Positions 13,313-24,443 of a DNA stretch of 64,000 bases are shown here, piece by piece. Positions within the stretch are counted from its first letter, which is position 1. Every line of letters begins with the position of its first letter. Below the pieces are notes generated by a model that searched no databases, was not told the origin of the DNA, and saw nothing but the letters and a program-made list of their open reading frames with translations. The translations under genes were made by a program, and so were the position numbers. The DNA is from Scatophagus argus (taxonomy: Eukaryota; Chordata; Actinopteri; Scatophagidae), in the NCBI RefSeq assembly GCF_020382885.2, contig NC_058512.1:12178802-12242801 (forward strand). Direction: 5' to 3'.

Positions 13313-14100
13313 AAGGTAATCTTATTTTGACTGGGAGGTGATTTAAATGGATTGTCATGTCGCCATCTGGTGTATGAGTGAAATACTTGCATCAGTGCCG
13401 CCTGATGCAGTCTGCCATGAATGTGCAACTGTTGACGTACCATTAAACAGATTTTCCAAAAAAAAAACAAAATCAGACTTTTCAAGCAAATCAAGCTACT
13501 ACTGTCCACCCTCAGTGCTGTTGTGAATGTGTTTCACATGGAGTGTGAGTGCTATAAATTTAGAGTCAGCTACTCAGGAGGAAAATAATACAGCAAGAAT
13601 ATACAGCAGCATCCTGTGTCTAATTGGTGTGTTTTGAAATTAAGAAAATCAACAATATTAGACAATCTATAATGACATCTAAAGGGAAGTGGGACTGCAC
13701 AGACATACTTGTTGTTGCTGACAGAGATAATGACAGTGTCCCTACCTTATAGGCAGTACCCCCTTTTGTCCCAAAATGACTCTCTTCCCTTCCCGTCACA
13801 TCACAAACCAGCAGTGAAGGTGCAGGTGTCAAGTCCGCGTGTGTGCACGTGTATGCCAGTGTACGAGTGCCTATGTGTGCAGTTGCAAAGAGTGTTTCCA
13901 ATCTGCAGCTTTAATAGCTTGCCTAGTCTGTTCGCCACTGTAACAGGATGGATGTCTCACCCTATCAGGGAAGGCAAAAACAGCTACAGTGGCTTGGCAC
14001 TCTATTACACACACACGCACACACACACCCTCAGTCCCACCCCTGAATCTGTTAACGCTTCCTCTCGCGCTCTTTGCTCCTTCCTCCAGTTGCGTTTGAA

Positions 14101-14120
14101 CCCCCCCCCCCCCCCCCCCC
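14101..14120 (+). repeat. Homopolymer C20
   Basis: An uninterrupted run of twenty C follows a GTTTGAA sequence. Length may be imprecise in assembly. Confidence 0.9.
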
Positions 14121-15343
14121 ACTCCCTGTCTTGCTCATATATAGACATGTGCACGCTCTGTTCAACTGACCAAAAACAACATCATACTTTACAAAAAAAA
14201 CGGACATGCATGACAGCCTTCATTAAAATAAATCTGGTCAGCAGTGATGTGTAAATCATTGCATTATGGATGCACTGAATTTATTTCCCAGCATTTCCAT
14301 CTCTTGTGCATTTCACTTCCCAACAGACTGAAGCTAATGACCCATCTATTTATGCATGTATAGCTCATATATCTCACTACATTTCGGCCATTACTGTTTC
14401 GTCCGTGTTAATACTTGTAACTTTCCTCTGGCATCAGATCAAATCTACACTGTTATGTTCCTGGACAGACCTCTGGTACAACCATCTCTTTGCTCTCTTC
14501 ACCTCTTCTAAATCCCTGATCAGAGGACTCAAATTAAATCAGTGTGGTGATTTCCAGTGAGGCTACATCAGCAGCAGACACTAACTGTATTCTGTTAATG
14601 GCCTTCATCTGTTTTAACACTGGGACGAAGTCACAGGACAGAGGACAGGACAGACAGAAGGAAAGAGACATAGAGTGTGCGTGAGTGAGTAGAGAAAGCA
14701 GGACGTATGCGCTGTTCCACTCTGTTGCCTAGCAACGCTCCCTCACTGTCTGTTCACGTCCCTAATGTAGACGCATCACTCTCCTAGTGAATCGGTTTTC
14801 TGGCATGACACAAAGCCCTGTGAGAGAAGGGTCCAGGACCCTGGAAACTGGATCAGGCAGAAGAATGTAATGACCCCCTTAAATATGCACATAGATGATA
14901 GTTTGTGTCGTTTAACATCTCAAGCTAGCTGCTACGTTGGAACCATGCTATGGCCTGGACTGAAGGGCCCAGTGGTGTGTGTGATAAACAACCACCACTG
15001 ATGATGAAAATGTATCTGAAGTGACTAAGGGAGACATGTTCACAGACATGATTAAGTTTTAACATTGAAGTCACTATATTTTGTTCACATTCACCAACTT
15101 TTCTCACTCTCTGACCTATTATCTGGTACTGGTGTTTCTGTGCACATTATAGCATCTAGAAAGGGTAAAGGGGATCTGACACTGCTGACTGGCAATGAGT
15201 CTGAAGATTGATGGAAATATCTGGATATTTTCATGGCATGCTTGACATGGAATAAACACGACAGCAAAAAAAATCCAAACCCGCGATAGTGTTATTAGCT
15301 GAACACGTTCTTTACCCCTGGTAACACCTGATGTGATGTGATG

Positions 15344-15846
15344 AAAAGTATTGGGATACCTCACCATTACACCAAAAGGAACTTAACTGAAATAGCATTC
15401 TAAATATATAGATATCTTTGCAGTTATAATGGTTTCCAGTCTTCTGGGAAGGCTTCCTGAAGGAATTTTTGTCCATTCATGCAGTAGAGCAACAGTGACG
15501 TCAGGCACTGACGATAGACGAAAAGGCCTGGCTCGCAATCTCCATTCCAGCTTATCCCGAAGGTGTTTGATGAGGTTGAAGTCAGGACTCTGTGTGGGCC
15601 AGTCAAGTTCTTCCACGCCAAACTCATCCAGCCATGTCTTTATGGACTTTGATTTGTGTACTGGGGCACAGTCATGCTGGAATAGAAAAACTGTTGCCAC
15701 AAAGCATAGCATTGTCCAAAATGTCTCGGTATGCTGAAGCATTAAGATTTCCCTTCACTGGAAGTAAGGGACGTAGTCCAGTCCTTGAAAAACAGTCCCA
15801 TACCACACCTGAACCCAATAATATTGAGGCTTGTCCCAATACTTTT
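15344..15846 (-). mobile_element. Internally deleted Tc1-type DNA transposon
   Basis: Thirteen-base perfect inverted ends (AAAAGTATTGGGA at 15344-15356, reverse complement at 15834-15846) bound about 0.5 kb that holds only the C-terminal third of a Tc1 transposase. Full Tc1 elements are about 1.5 kb, so the middle and 5' part are missing. Confidence 0.85.
15383..15742 (-). pseudogene. Tc1-like transposase C-terminal remnant
   Basis: The open stretch reads FQHDCAPVHKS...LDWPTQSPDFNLIKHL, the second half of a DD34E transposase domain. The Asp of QHD is present, but the residue 35 positions on, normally Glu in PIE, is Lys (LIK). The N-terminal DNA-binding domains and first catalytic Asp are absent, so it cannot be active. 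Confidence 0.85.
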
Positions 15847-16215
15847 GTCTATATGTGTATATCACAATTAATGGCACTGCATAGACCTGTCTCTATACTG
15901 TTGGGAATGTATCACAGAAGCTAGTTGACAAACAGGGACTCCATCTCCATAAATCTAAAAACAGTGATCTAATGTTACATCATAATGATGTGTAGTGAAG
16001 ATCTGTCAGATTAGGTCGAGCAGATGTTCCTTTTTTCAGTACAGTCCACAAATTTGGTACTTTATCCACAGATTTCCTCCTCTTTCAAATGGACTAATAA
16101 CAGAGGAGGTCTGTTTTATGTCATTAACAGGGTTATTGTAACACGGATAGGACACTGGATCATAGCTGAAGTAGCAGTAGTAGTTGCAGGCCTACAGTAT
16201 GTGGTACCACAGTAC

Positions 16216-16359
16216 CTTGCCCTTGGTGTGCAGGTGGTGATGGTATATGTTTCTGGCAGCAATCATGGCCAGCTGTCTCTGGATCCACTGTAACTCCATC
16301 TGAGACTGTCTCAGCAGCTCCTCCACATGAACACTGGACGTGTGATCCCGCATTATCAC
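16216..16359 (-). CDS. Coiled-coil exon of an unrecognised gene
   Basis: On the minus strand a TTTTGCAG acceptor precedes 144 bases that end before GTACTG. One frame encodes 48 residues beginning VIMRDHTSSVHVEELLRQSQ, with leucine and isoleucine spaced as in coiled coil, then a His-rich end (YHHHLHTKGK). It starts and ends in phase 0, so it joins the exon at 9000-9140 in frame. I do not recognise the protein; the LLRxSQ-QRQ pattern is too short for a family call. A second frame is also open through this exon, but does not continue into the next. Confidence 0.55.
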
Positions 16360-16422
16360 CTGCAAAACCCACACAACCAGAGATTACACACCACACCTCC
16401 GTACAAGAATACGCTGACTGAG

Positions 16423-16455
<33 letters not shown>

Positions 16456-17017
16456 AATCAATCAGATGTATACACAGAAATGCATGCACACACCAGAGTT
16501 TATACCAAGTAAATTCACCTGAGAGTAGTTTATTTTGTTAACCTGCCAGCCAAAAAGATGCATAATAAATCCATCACTAAAAAAGCTTTAATTTCCAAAT
16601 CACAATAATTTCCAAGAGAAAATAACAACGTACTCATGTTCCAGAGCTATTAAAAAAACTATTCAGTAAAATGTTTATGTTTTAAATTATCAGCACAAAT
16701 TACCTTCATACCATGTTTAAAGAGTCCATTTTAATGTAGTAAACAAAATGTGCAACTGCACTTAGAGAGTTTCTTGACACTTGCTGTACAATTCCTTCAT
16801 CATCCCTCATTGAAAAACAAAAGTCACATAATTTGTTTGTTACTGTATGTGTACATAATGAGTCTCTGACAATAAAGATTTCCAGTCTAACACTGAAGCC
16901 TTCTGCATCATTACTTCTACATGTATTTGTATGTGCTGGCTGATATGATACATACATCTCTGTGCCCAAGTACATGTGTGTGAATGTGTTCATTAAGACA
17001 GAGACCGAGAAAGTGAG

Positions 17018-17066
<49 letters not shown>

Positions 17067-17662
17067 GACGGGGTGGAGTCTCCACTCAGTTACATAAGAG
17101 AGGATTACTGTATCACAGCAACACAAAGACAGGGGGAGTGTAGAAAAAACATCAGCTTTTATCAGTCTGCGCTAAATCCTCATCTACGTTGTTCTGTTTT
17201 GTACCTTCACACAAACACCCACAAACACTCACACACACACACACACACAGGAAAACCATATTCACTGTAACTACTATGCAGTGACACATGGAAGGTTAAG
17301 AAGGTTAATGCTTGTACCTCGGGAGATTTAATTTATCTGACTCTACTGCTGCATCATAAGTGCTCTAGCAGCTGATTTTAGACTATTTCTTTTTTTTGTA
17401 ATTACCAAAAACCACAAAATCACATTTTAAAAACATTAAATGAACCATTGCTCCCAGACATCTAAAGGTGACCCACTTTTTTGGAATACTATCAACAAAG
17501 TGGCAATAAATGAAAAAGAAGGAATGCAGGTAATTTATTTCCATATTTGCTTTTTCTCAAAGGCAATAACAGAAAAAAAATGTAGGATAATTAGCTCCCT
17601 CTTCCCCTGTCTGTCCAGGAGCCTCAGCCAAATGCTCAAACAGCTTCTCTGTGCTGACTCAC
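16360..17662. other. Intron-like stretch with (CA)n and (GA)n
   Basis: It carries (CA)n at 16424-16454, (GA)n at about 17025-17066 and (CA)n at 17232-17249. No exon is supported. Confidence 0.6.
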
Positions 17663-17777
17663 CTTGGAAAGCTTCTATTTCCTCGCAGGGGGGCTGCAGG
17701 AGGACAGACAACAGAACAACAACAACAACAAGACGGAGAGCACGGAAGTCCTGTAGATTTCTGCAGAAATGTCCCAT
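17663..17777 (-). CDS. Possible first exon encoding a signal peptide
   Basis: An ATG in good context (ACAGGATGG) opens 38 codons that end at a strong GTGAGT donor in phase 1. The peptide has an arginine-flanked hydrophobic core (FRALRLVVVVVLLSVLLQP) like a signal sequence. The Val run is encoded by a (GTT)n microsatellite, so the resemblance may be accidental. Phase 1 does not fit the coiled-coil exon at 16216-16359 directly, so it may belong to another transcript or none. Confidence 0.25.
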
Positions 17778-18923
17778 CCTGTCAAGCCCTCTACCAACAT
17801 GCAGTGTAAAGCATCTCTCGCACAGATTTATCAAAGTGAGAGGACAGAGCTGTGCCTACGTCATTATCCAGGCCTGAACGCAGGTTTTCATTTGCCATCT
17901 ACCTATTAATTAATCTATCACCCATTACTGTGATTGAATTCATGATACAGCCACTTTATTTTGAAGTACATCATGTCATCTTCCTCTGAAGGAGGCATCA
18001 GTGCACGACTACTAGGATGCCACATAATAAGCTGAGTTTGATCCTGAGCAAACAGTTCTCCATTGTTGCTCTTTTTTACACTTGATTGCATAGTCATAAA
18101 CATTTGAAAAGCCAGATTATTTTAGATGTCACAGGGACAAGTGAAGTTGAGTAATGATTTGGCTGCATCATTTTAAACAAAAACAAGTTTCTCTTAGTAT
18201 TTCCACAAAAGCAGCTGTGAAAGTGATTTTCTTACTTTGTCCACAGTAGCAACTGGAGCAAATCTTTATGAAACTCATATAAAGAGTATATCCACAGATA
18301 TGATAATGCATCCCTATCACGCATACTGTGCAATATGTTTGTCAAAATAACTTCAGATTACCCATCAAAGTGATGCTCTTCTTTTTTTCCCCATCCTCTT
18401 CACAGTGATCTGCTTTGCTGGCTTCTCACCGTCCCACTGTAGGCTAACTGGTGCCACGTGTCCTCTCTTTACTCCTCAATAACAAGCCTAAAAAAACTCA
18501 ATATACAAAAACACCCTAAAACTTAAAAGCAAAATTTGCAGGGATGCTGCATAACACTGCACTACATACGCCTCGCCATAGCTTCAAGTATGTTTTCCTC
18601 CTCGGCTTGTCTCGTCTGCAGGTACGTTTCGGACAGCTTCTCCCTGGTATGACTTTCTCTTTTCAAACAGAAGTCAGTTATGATTCAGATTTTTCTCTCA
18701 CGGTGTTCTTGTACCCAAGGCTGCCTGCTGTGGGACCATATGGCACACTTTTCAAGAGGATGAAATAAACAGGAGGCGGAAAAGAACATTTAAGGCTAAC
18801 CTTTCACCTGTTTGCACAGTATGAGGGGGAAAAAATGGCCTCAATATTCTTTGCGGCTTGGAATGTCAGCATAGCCCTGAGAGAAACAAAGCTGTGTATT
18901 CACCATGACATTCGGACATGGTT
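17778..18923. other. Spacer between noc4l 3' end and the possible first exon at 17777
   Basis: AT-rich. No exon, RNA gene or mobile element is recognised on either strand. Confidence 0.5.
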
Positions 18924-18929
18924 TTTATT
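18924..18929 (-). terminator. noc4l: noc4l poly(A) signal
   Basis: AATAAA on the minus strand, about 145 bases after the noc4l stop codon. An A-tract on the plus strand lies between (18973-18988). Confidence 0.6.
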
Positions 18930-19073
18930 GATGTACAATAGTCATAAAGACAAGGATGTCGATGGTCATAGCAAAAAAAAAAAAAAAACACCATAATAAC
19001 ACAACTCCAGATCAAATGTATTACAAAAAAATGTATACCACACTGTAATTGCAATTCCTTGATTGTACTTGTT

Positions 19074-22000
19074 TTAATTCAGACAAAAGTGCTGCCCCAA
19101 CACATCTCCTCCTCCTTTCAGCAACTCTGTGGCAGTTTCAAACTCCAGCGGGATGCTCTTGATCTGAGACTGCTCCAAGTCTCTCTCCATCAGCTGGGGA
19201 TAAGAAGATGGGACACATTACTTATGCAGCTAAGATGACTAAGCTTAAATTCAATTTAGTCTCTATTTACTGACAGACAACATTATGTGATCGAAGCCAG
19301 ACTACGGGAACAGGTAAAGTCAAGTTCAGAAGTGTCACATCACCTCATAGGTTGTTATCTCCAGCACCTCGCTGATGTCATCCTCTTGTTGTGGCAGCGC
19401 TGTGTTGATCAACATAGCAGTTTTGGCAACATCTGGATGGTGATGCTTCTGTAAAGTCTGCAAGAAAGAATAAGAAAAACTGTAAACTAAACTAAAGAAA
19501 ATAAAGTATACTGCTGAATGCATTTAATTTTAATTTTCCTTGGCTGACAAGTCACAGCTCACTTGTAGTCAGTGTGACGGATGACTCATTCGTCAGTCCA
19601 AAGCCTTCACATGCTGTACACACCTTAATCTCCCACAGACTGCTCTCTAAGGCAAGGCACAGAGCAGGATCCTCTTCATCCATCAGATACGGATCCTCCA
19701 AGGCTTCTGTCATTATGAACAGAAACAGACGTGTCTTTCCATATATCTAAAATGCTTTGGAAGATATTTCTACAAAACTGTCATAAATATCACAGTGAAT
19801 CAGACTGGGAATCTAAAAACCACTGACATTTACATGATTATAAACTCATAAAATTGTTGAGAAATTCTTGGCATAACAGGTAAGTCACTGACACTCACCA
19901 CCTTCTGTGCTGGGCTTGTGAATAAGGACTCTGCAAGATGGATGGCGACGGATCAGGTTGTAGATGAAGGGCAGTACTATGAGCAGGGCTGTGGGTGGTG
20001 CTGTGAGAGCCAAACGAGCCAGCCGTTTGGCAAACGCAGCCACTAAATACACTGGCAAGTGACTAGAAGAAAGTACAAACATACAGCTTACAGTTTGAAT
20101 CACAAAAACACGTTTCTTCCATTCTGCTGTCAATCTAACTCAGGCTAACTACAGATAGCAGTAAATACGACTGTTAACCTGTCCAGTATTCCAAGAGGAG
20201 AGATGATCACTATTACTTAATAAAATGAGGGTTAAAAAAAAAACTGAAAGAAGCATGAATGACCTCACCTGGAGCTAAGGAAGAGGTTAGCCAGGTGGAA
20301 AAAGCGTGCCCTGTACTTCACATGGAAAATGGAAGGCTCAAGAAGATTATACAACTTCTTGTAGAAATCAGGGTAATCTCTGCCAAAACACAGATAATAT
20401 ACAGTTTTCAGTATTTATGTAGGTCAAAAACATCTTTTGTCCATTGTTGTCCTTTATACATTTCAGATGGAGCCCCATATTGTTAAAATTTCTCCCATAA
20501 ATTTCTGCAATTAATTTGACTATTAAAAGTGTCCAAATGTATTTATTTAATTATATTATGTTAAAATACTTATTTACTCACAGGTTGTGCTGATGGATGA
20601 GGACAAAAAGGCCATTGAGGGCCAACAGGCTAATGGCCCCACCTGTTCAATAAAAACATCACAAATGCTCTACAATAAATCACAAAAACAATACATCACA
20701 GAAATTAGATGTAATAATGCCACTATGCTTATTTTAAACTAATCACTGAGTACTGTCACAACTTGCCAACTTCATAAGCAGCAGTCAAGAAGTCAATCAT
20801 CAGTGTGGGTTTACTCATGTGGGGAAGAATGGAGTCATGGAGGATCACCAGGACCTTCTTATACATGTTGCTTGGCAACTACAATGAGGAGATGAAAAAT
20901 GAATAACATACAGCACAGCGAGACAGATGCAAGCAGGTAAAACATTTTGATTGAGTCAAATTGTTTAACAAAACTGTTTTCAAAGACATTCAGCCATGAT
21001 TGTGCAATCACTATTCTCATACCTTGTACTTGAGAAAGCCCAGCCACATCCTCTCAAAGATGCGCTTGTGTTCCTGTAAGGACATAGAACATTTAAGTGG
21101 AGATGAAATGAAAGCTGACCTTTTAGGTTATATGCCCAGTCATGTCTCCAACAAGGACCACCTTGATACCGGATTGCCTGTCATCCGGTATCAAGGTGGT
21201 TTATGGAGGAGATAACCAATCATCTCTAGTTTTGTATAAGAAAACATAAAAATGTGGTGGCAAACAGCACACTACCTTCTGTTTCTTTGGAACTTTTAAA
21301 TTGTATTCAGCAAACATTTCTGTTGTAAGCAGACATGTGGAAGTCAGATCAAAAATAGTTTACTTACATTCAGTTTAGCAGCTTTCCAGTCCTCGTGTTT
21401 GGCTGAAAAAAAAATAAATAAATAAATTTCTTCTCTTCTCCCCACATAATGACAGTACAACATTACTGTGAGAGAAAACTCATATGATGGCTCAGATGAT
21501 CGTCAAACAGCAGGTCTCACCTTCCTGTTTGACCATAAAGTTGGTGAGCTCAGACTCCTGGCTTGGCACACTGATGTTGGACATGAGAGTGAACGCATTG
21601 TTCTGATATACAGGCAGCACTGCCTGAGAGGAACAAGACAAGCCAACCGTAGTCACAAAACCAAGTAATATTTACAAAGTGAAAGAAATCTAAATTGTGA
21701 CAAGGAAAACATTAAAGAAGCATATCAGACAAGTCCATCACTAAACAGAGCTCTCCTACCCCTTTGTTTTTGTCCATGACCGTGGCCACATTGTCCCGAA
21801 TGGAGCTCATGACATAATACCGTACATCCTCCATTTCAAGGAACTCCTGGAATCTGGAGATCAGCAGGGAGTTGTCCGTCGTTTTGGACAGCAATCTGTT
21901 AACCATCGCCTGACCATGAAATAATAACAGAAATATCAGAAGGTACCTTTGCCCCTGAGCACAAAAATGTTTGGGGTTTCCAAAAGCATTCAAAAAAAAG

Positions 22001-23438
22001 GCCATATTTCTTGACTTGGTTAATAACATGAAAAAATTCCTGAAGTGACACAAAATCCTACCAGGATGAGTTCTCTTGGGAAGCTGTAGTGCTCACTCCA
22101 GTCCAGGTCCTCGAGTGGATGCTGTCCTTCCCCTGCCGCAAACTTCATCAGGCAGCACAGGGCACTCTCCTGTATCCAGACAGGCATTTGTAAATATATT
22201 ATTGTAAATTGTAATATATTGTAAATATATTATTATATTAAATGCAAAATAGAAAAAGAGAACCTCATTTCCTTTATCAGGTCCCCATGCACACTATGGT
22301 GGTTAATTACCCTTGTTTTTATTTTAAAATGCAACATCAGATAGATTAAAAATTGAGATTTGATCTGTGTCTGCAAGCCTGAGCTGGTATGCCAAAACAA
22401 TAATTTCCTTTGTCAACTAATAACCCCTGTACAATACACACATGTTTTGCCCACTGGAAACATGTGGACTGAAAGAACACGTCTTCTTGTGTGTCTCATC
22501 GCATGTACTCGATGTAACTTCATGTCTGAATACATTTATTTATGTGCGTGACCATTCCCTTAAGTTGGTAAGTGTGTGATAGAAGAAATTAGCCAAACTT
22601 ATGAGCCCAGCTGGCAGCAAATGTTCAAACATATTTCCACCTTAAAAGCAGCATGGCTCCATTCAAGGTTACAGTTAACTCACCTTGACTCCGTGAAGCT
22701 CATGGCTGAGGTGCTCCAGCAGCATCTCCACACAGCTGTTGTAACGGTGTCTCATGAAAATGCGGTACTTCTCTTCAGCACTATACCCTCCTAAGTCAGA
22801 AAGCATACAAAGATAATGATGATATGATTTGACAGCCTAGTTAAGGTGTAACCCAGCTGTTGTCTGTTTTACAGCCAAGTCAAACCTGTTGTTTCTTATA
22901 CAGAAGCAATTTCGTCGGGGCTTAAAAGTATGTCATTTATAAAATGTGTCAGCTATAATATAAAAATGCTGGGGTCAAACTTGCTAACATGCACCTCATA
23001 ACAAGGTTTTATTTATGGGATCTTCAGCCTTCACTCACCACTCAGCGCCTCCTCCTCTTCGGGCAGTTTTCCTACGAACAGCTCTTTCCTCTCCAACAAG
23101 GTACAGAACAATTTGCTGCACGTATCGATAGCACTGATAACATCCTTCTCCTTTTCTGACTGGAAACACAAACACACGAAGAGTCCTGTTTAAGTAACCA
23201 AGAGAAGACAACCTGCTGGCTATCCAGCATGTACTCCGTTCCGGTGCTCAAATGAATGTGCAACTTAGTTGTGTTTATTTACCTCAAGGACCTCGAAGAT
23301 GTCAAAAACGTCGTTGGCACGTTTTTTATTCTCAAGTATACTATCGACTTTGCTATTTAAGTCAATTTTTGCTCTCTTAGCACTTTGTTGAATTGTTTTT
23401 GCCGAAATCACGTTGCGTTTTTTGCTCACGGGCGCCAT
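19074..23438 (-). CDS. noc4l: Nucleolar complex protein 4 homologue, complete, 15 exons
   Basis: Nucleolar CBF/Mak21-family protein. Its yeast relative Noc4 pairs with Nop14 in the small-subunit processome for 40S assembly. Coding exons in order: 23283-23438, 23039-23159, 22684-22790, 22062-22169, 21760-21909, 21521-21623, 21368-21402, 21023-21073, 20767-20878, 20582-20642, 20269-20379, 19899-20062, 19624-19706, 19344-19457, 19074-19193. They keep phase and give 531 aa (human about 516). The basic N-terminus (MAPVSKKRNVISAKT) suits nucleolar targeting. The conserved CBF region runs from about residue 278 to 426, including VGGAISLLALNGLF and HLPVYLVAAFAKRLARLAL. All introns are GT-AG except intron 9, which has a GC donor. 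Confidence 0.95.
20761..20766 (-). promoter_or_regulatory. noc4l: GC-type 5' splice site of noc4l intron 9
   Basis: Exon 9 ends GAAGTTG and the intron opens GCAAGT. Only this junction joins exon 9 to exon 10 in frame as EVGGAISL, matching the human order. GC-AG introns are a rare, known class spliced by the major spliceosome. Confidence 0.8.
21157..21200. repeat. Perfect 18-bp inverted repeat in a noc4l intron
   Basis: ACCACCTTGATACCGGAT (21157-21174) and its exact reverse complement (21183-21200) are separated by eight bases. Either strand could fold into a strong hairpin. Confidence 0.9.
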
Positions 23439-23459
23439 GATTATTGTGCGAAGCTTCGT

Positions 23460-23467
23460 TCACGTGA
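23460..23467 (-). promoter_or_regulatory. noc4l: E-box TCACGTGA at the noc4l start
   Basis: A palindromic CACGTG E-box with T/A flanks lies 21 bases upstream of the noc4l ATG. This is the MYC/MAX, USF or MITF/TFE binding class. MYC control of ribosome-biogenesis genes is well known, so the site is plausible; which factor binds is not shown by sequence. Confidence 0.5.
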
Positions 23468-24290
23468 CATTCGAAGAATTGGGGGAAAAAAACACCCAAC
23501 CACCATGGAAGGCACACATTCAAGAAATTCAAATTCAGAAGTAGAGATAATTGTGTAAGTGTTGTGTTATAAAGATGTACATGATATATATACTTTTCAC
23601 TATTTAGATATTTTTATTGACTTGAAATTACAGCGATAAGAGTTGAGAAATGGAAGTTCTACTTTACTATAAATCCAACGGTCATGGAATGCAACATTGG
23701 TCTAAAACACCCATCTGTTGTGGCGCCTCCTATTGTTTGGAGGGTGAAATTTTACCTCTTCGCAGTATCATATCAGTTCTGCAGTACAGCTATAATAACT
23801 CATAACTAAAAAACAATACAGAAATTCATACCAGGTACCTTTTGGCTGAGTTCTGTCATTAGGTCAAGATCAAAACATGAATTTAAATTCATCAGTAACT
23901 GTATGATGTAATAAAATAAGATCCTATCTTCACTACTGTAAAAGCTACAATATAGTGGCCTTTTTAATATTAATATTAGCTCAGCAAGAAATTTTTAAAA
24001 AATCTTACCAAAAATAATTAGTAAGAATTATAAGATAATAAATAATAAATAATAAGAATTATGCTACTTACTGCACATTTTAAGCAAGACCATAAAAAAT
24101 GCAGGTATGCCTAATAACTAACTCATCATTAAGTTTTTACAAAACATGCACACCACTCACTCATATTAGCTCTGGCCAGCAACTGTTTTCATGTACATAT
24201 GGATACATGAGTCTTGCATTTAGACAGACAGTTATGACAATCCAAATTAACATTAGAAGACATCAGGATATAGTAAAGAACACAGAGGCT

Positions 24291-24296
24291 TTTATT
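24291..24296 (-). terminator. pus1: pus1 poly(A) signal
   Basis: AATAAA on the minus strand, about 150 bases after the pus1 stop at 24444 and some 850 bases before the noc4l start. No other good hexamer lies nearer. Confidence 0.65.
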
Positions 24297-24443
24297 AACG
24301 TGTTGTTTGTTTGACAAGAAACAGAATTTAATTCCACTAAAAAAAGTATCTTGGAAGAAAGACTCAAAAGGAAATCTATTCCCAACAGAAGAGAGATAAC
24401 GTTTTGGAGAGAAAATGTCTCTTCATTCAGCAGACAGGGTGAC

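Larger units (their letters stand above)
9141..16215. other. Intron between the two coiled-coil exons
   Basis: Mostly AT-rich with no supported exon. It contains a diverged repeat pair (9766-10080 and 12218-12310), a GC-richer open stretch (11361-11693), low-complexity GACAGA/GATAGA sequence (10860-11000), a 20-base C run (14101-14120) and the Tc1 remnant. Confidence 0.5.

Noticed and set aside
13709..14254. Plus-strand open frame of 181 codons
   Set aside because: It runs through (CA)n and a C20 homopolymer, giving His/Thr and Pro runs; no splice sites or domain.
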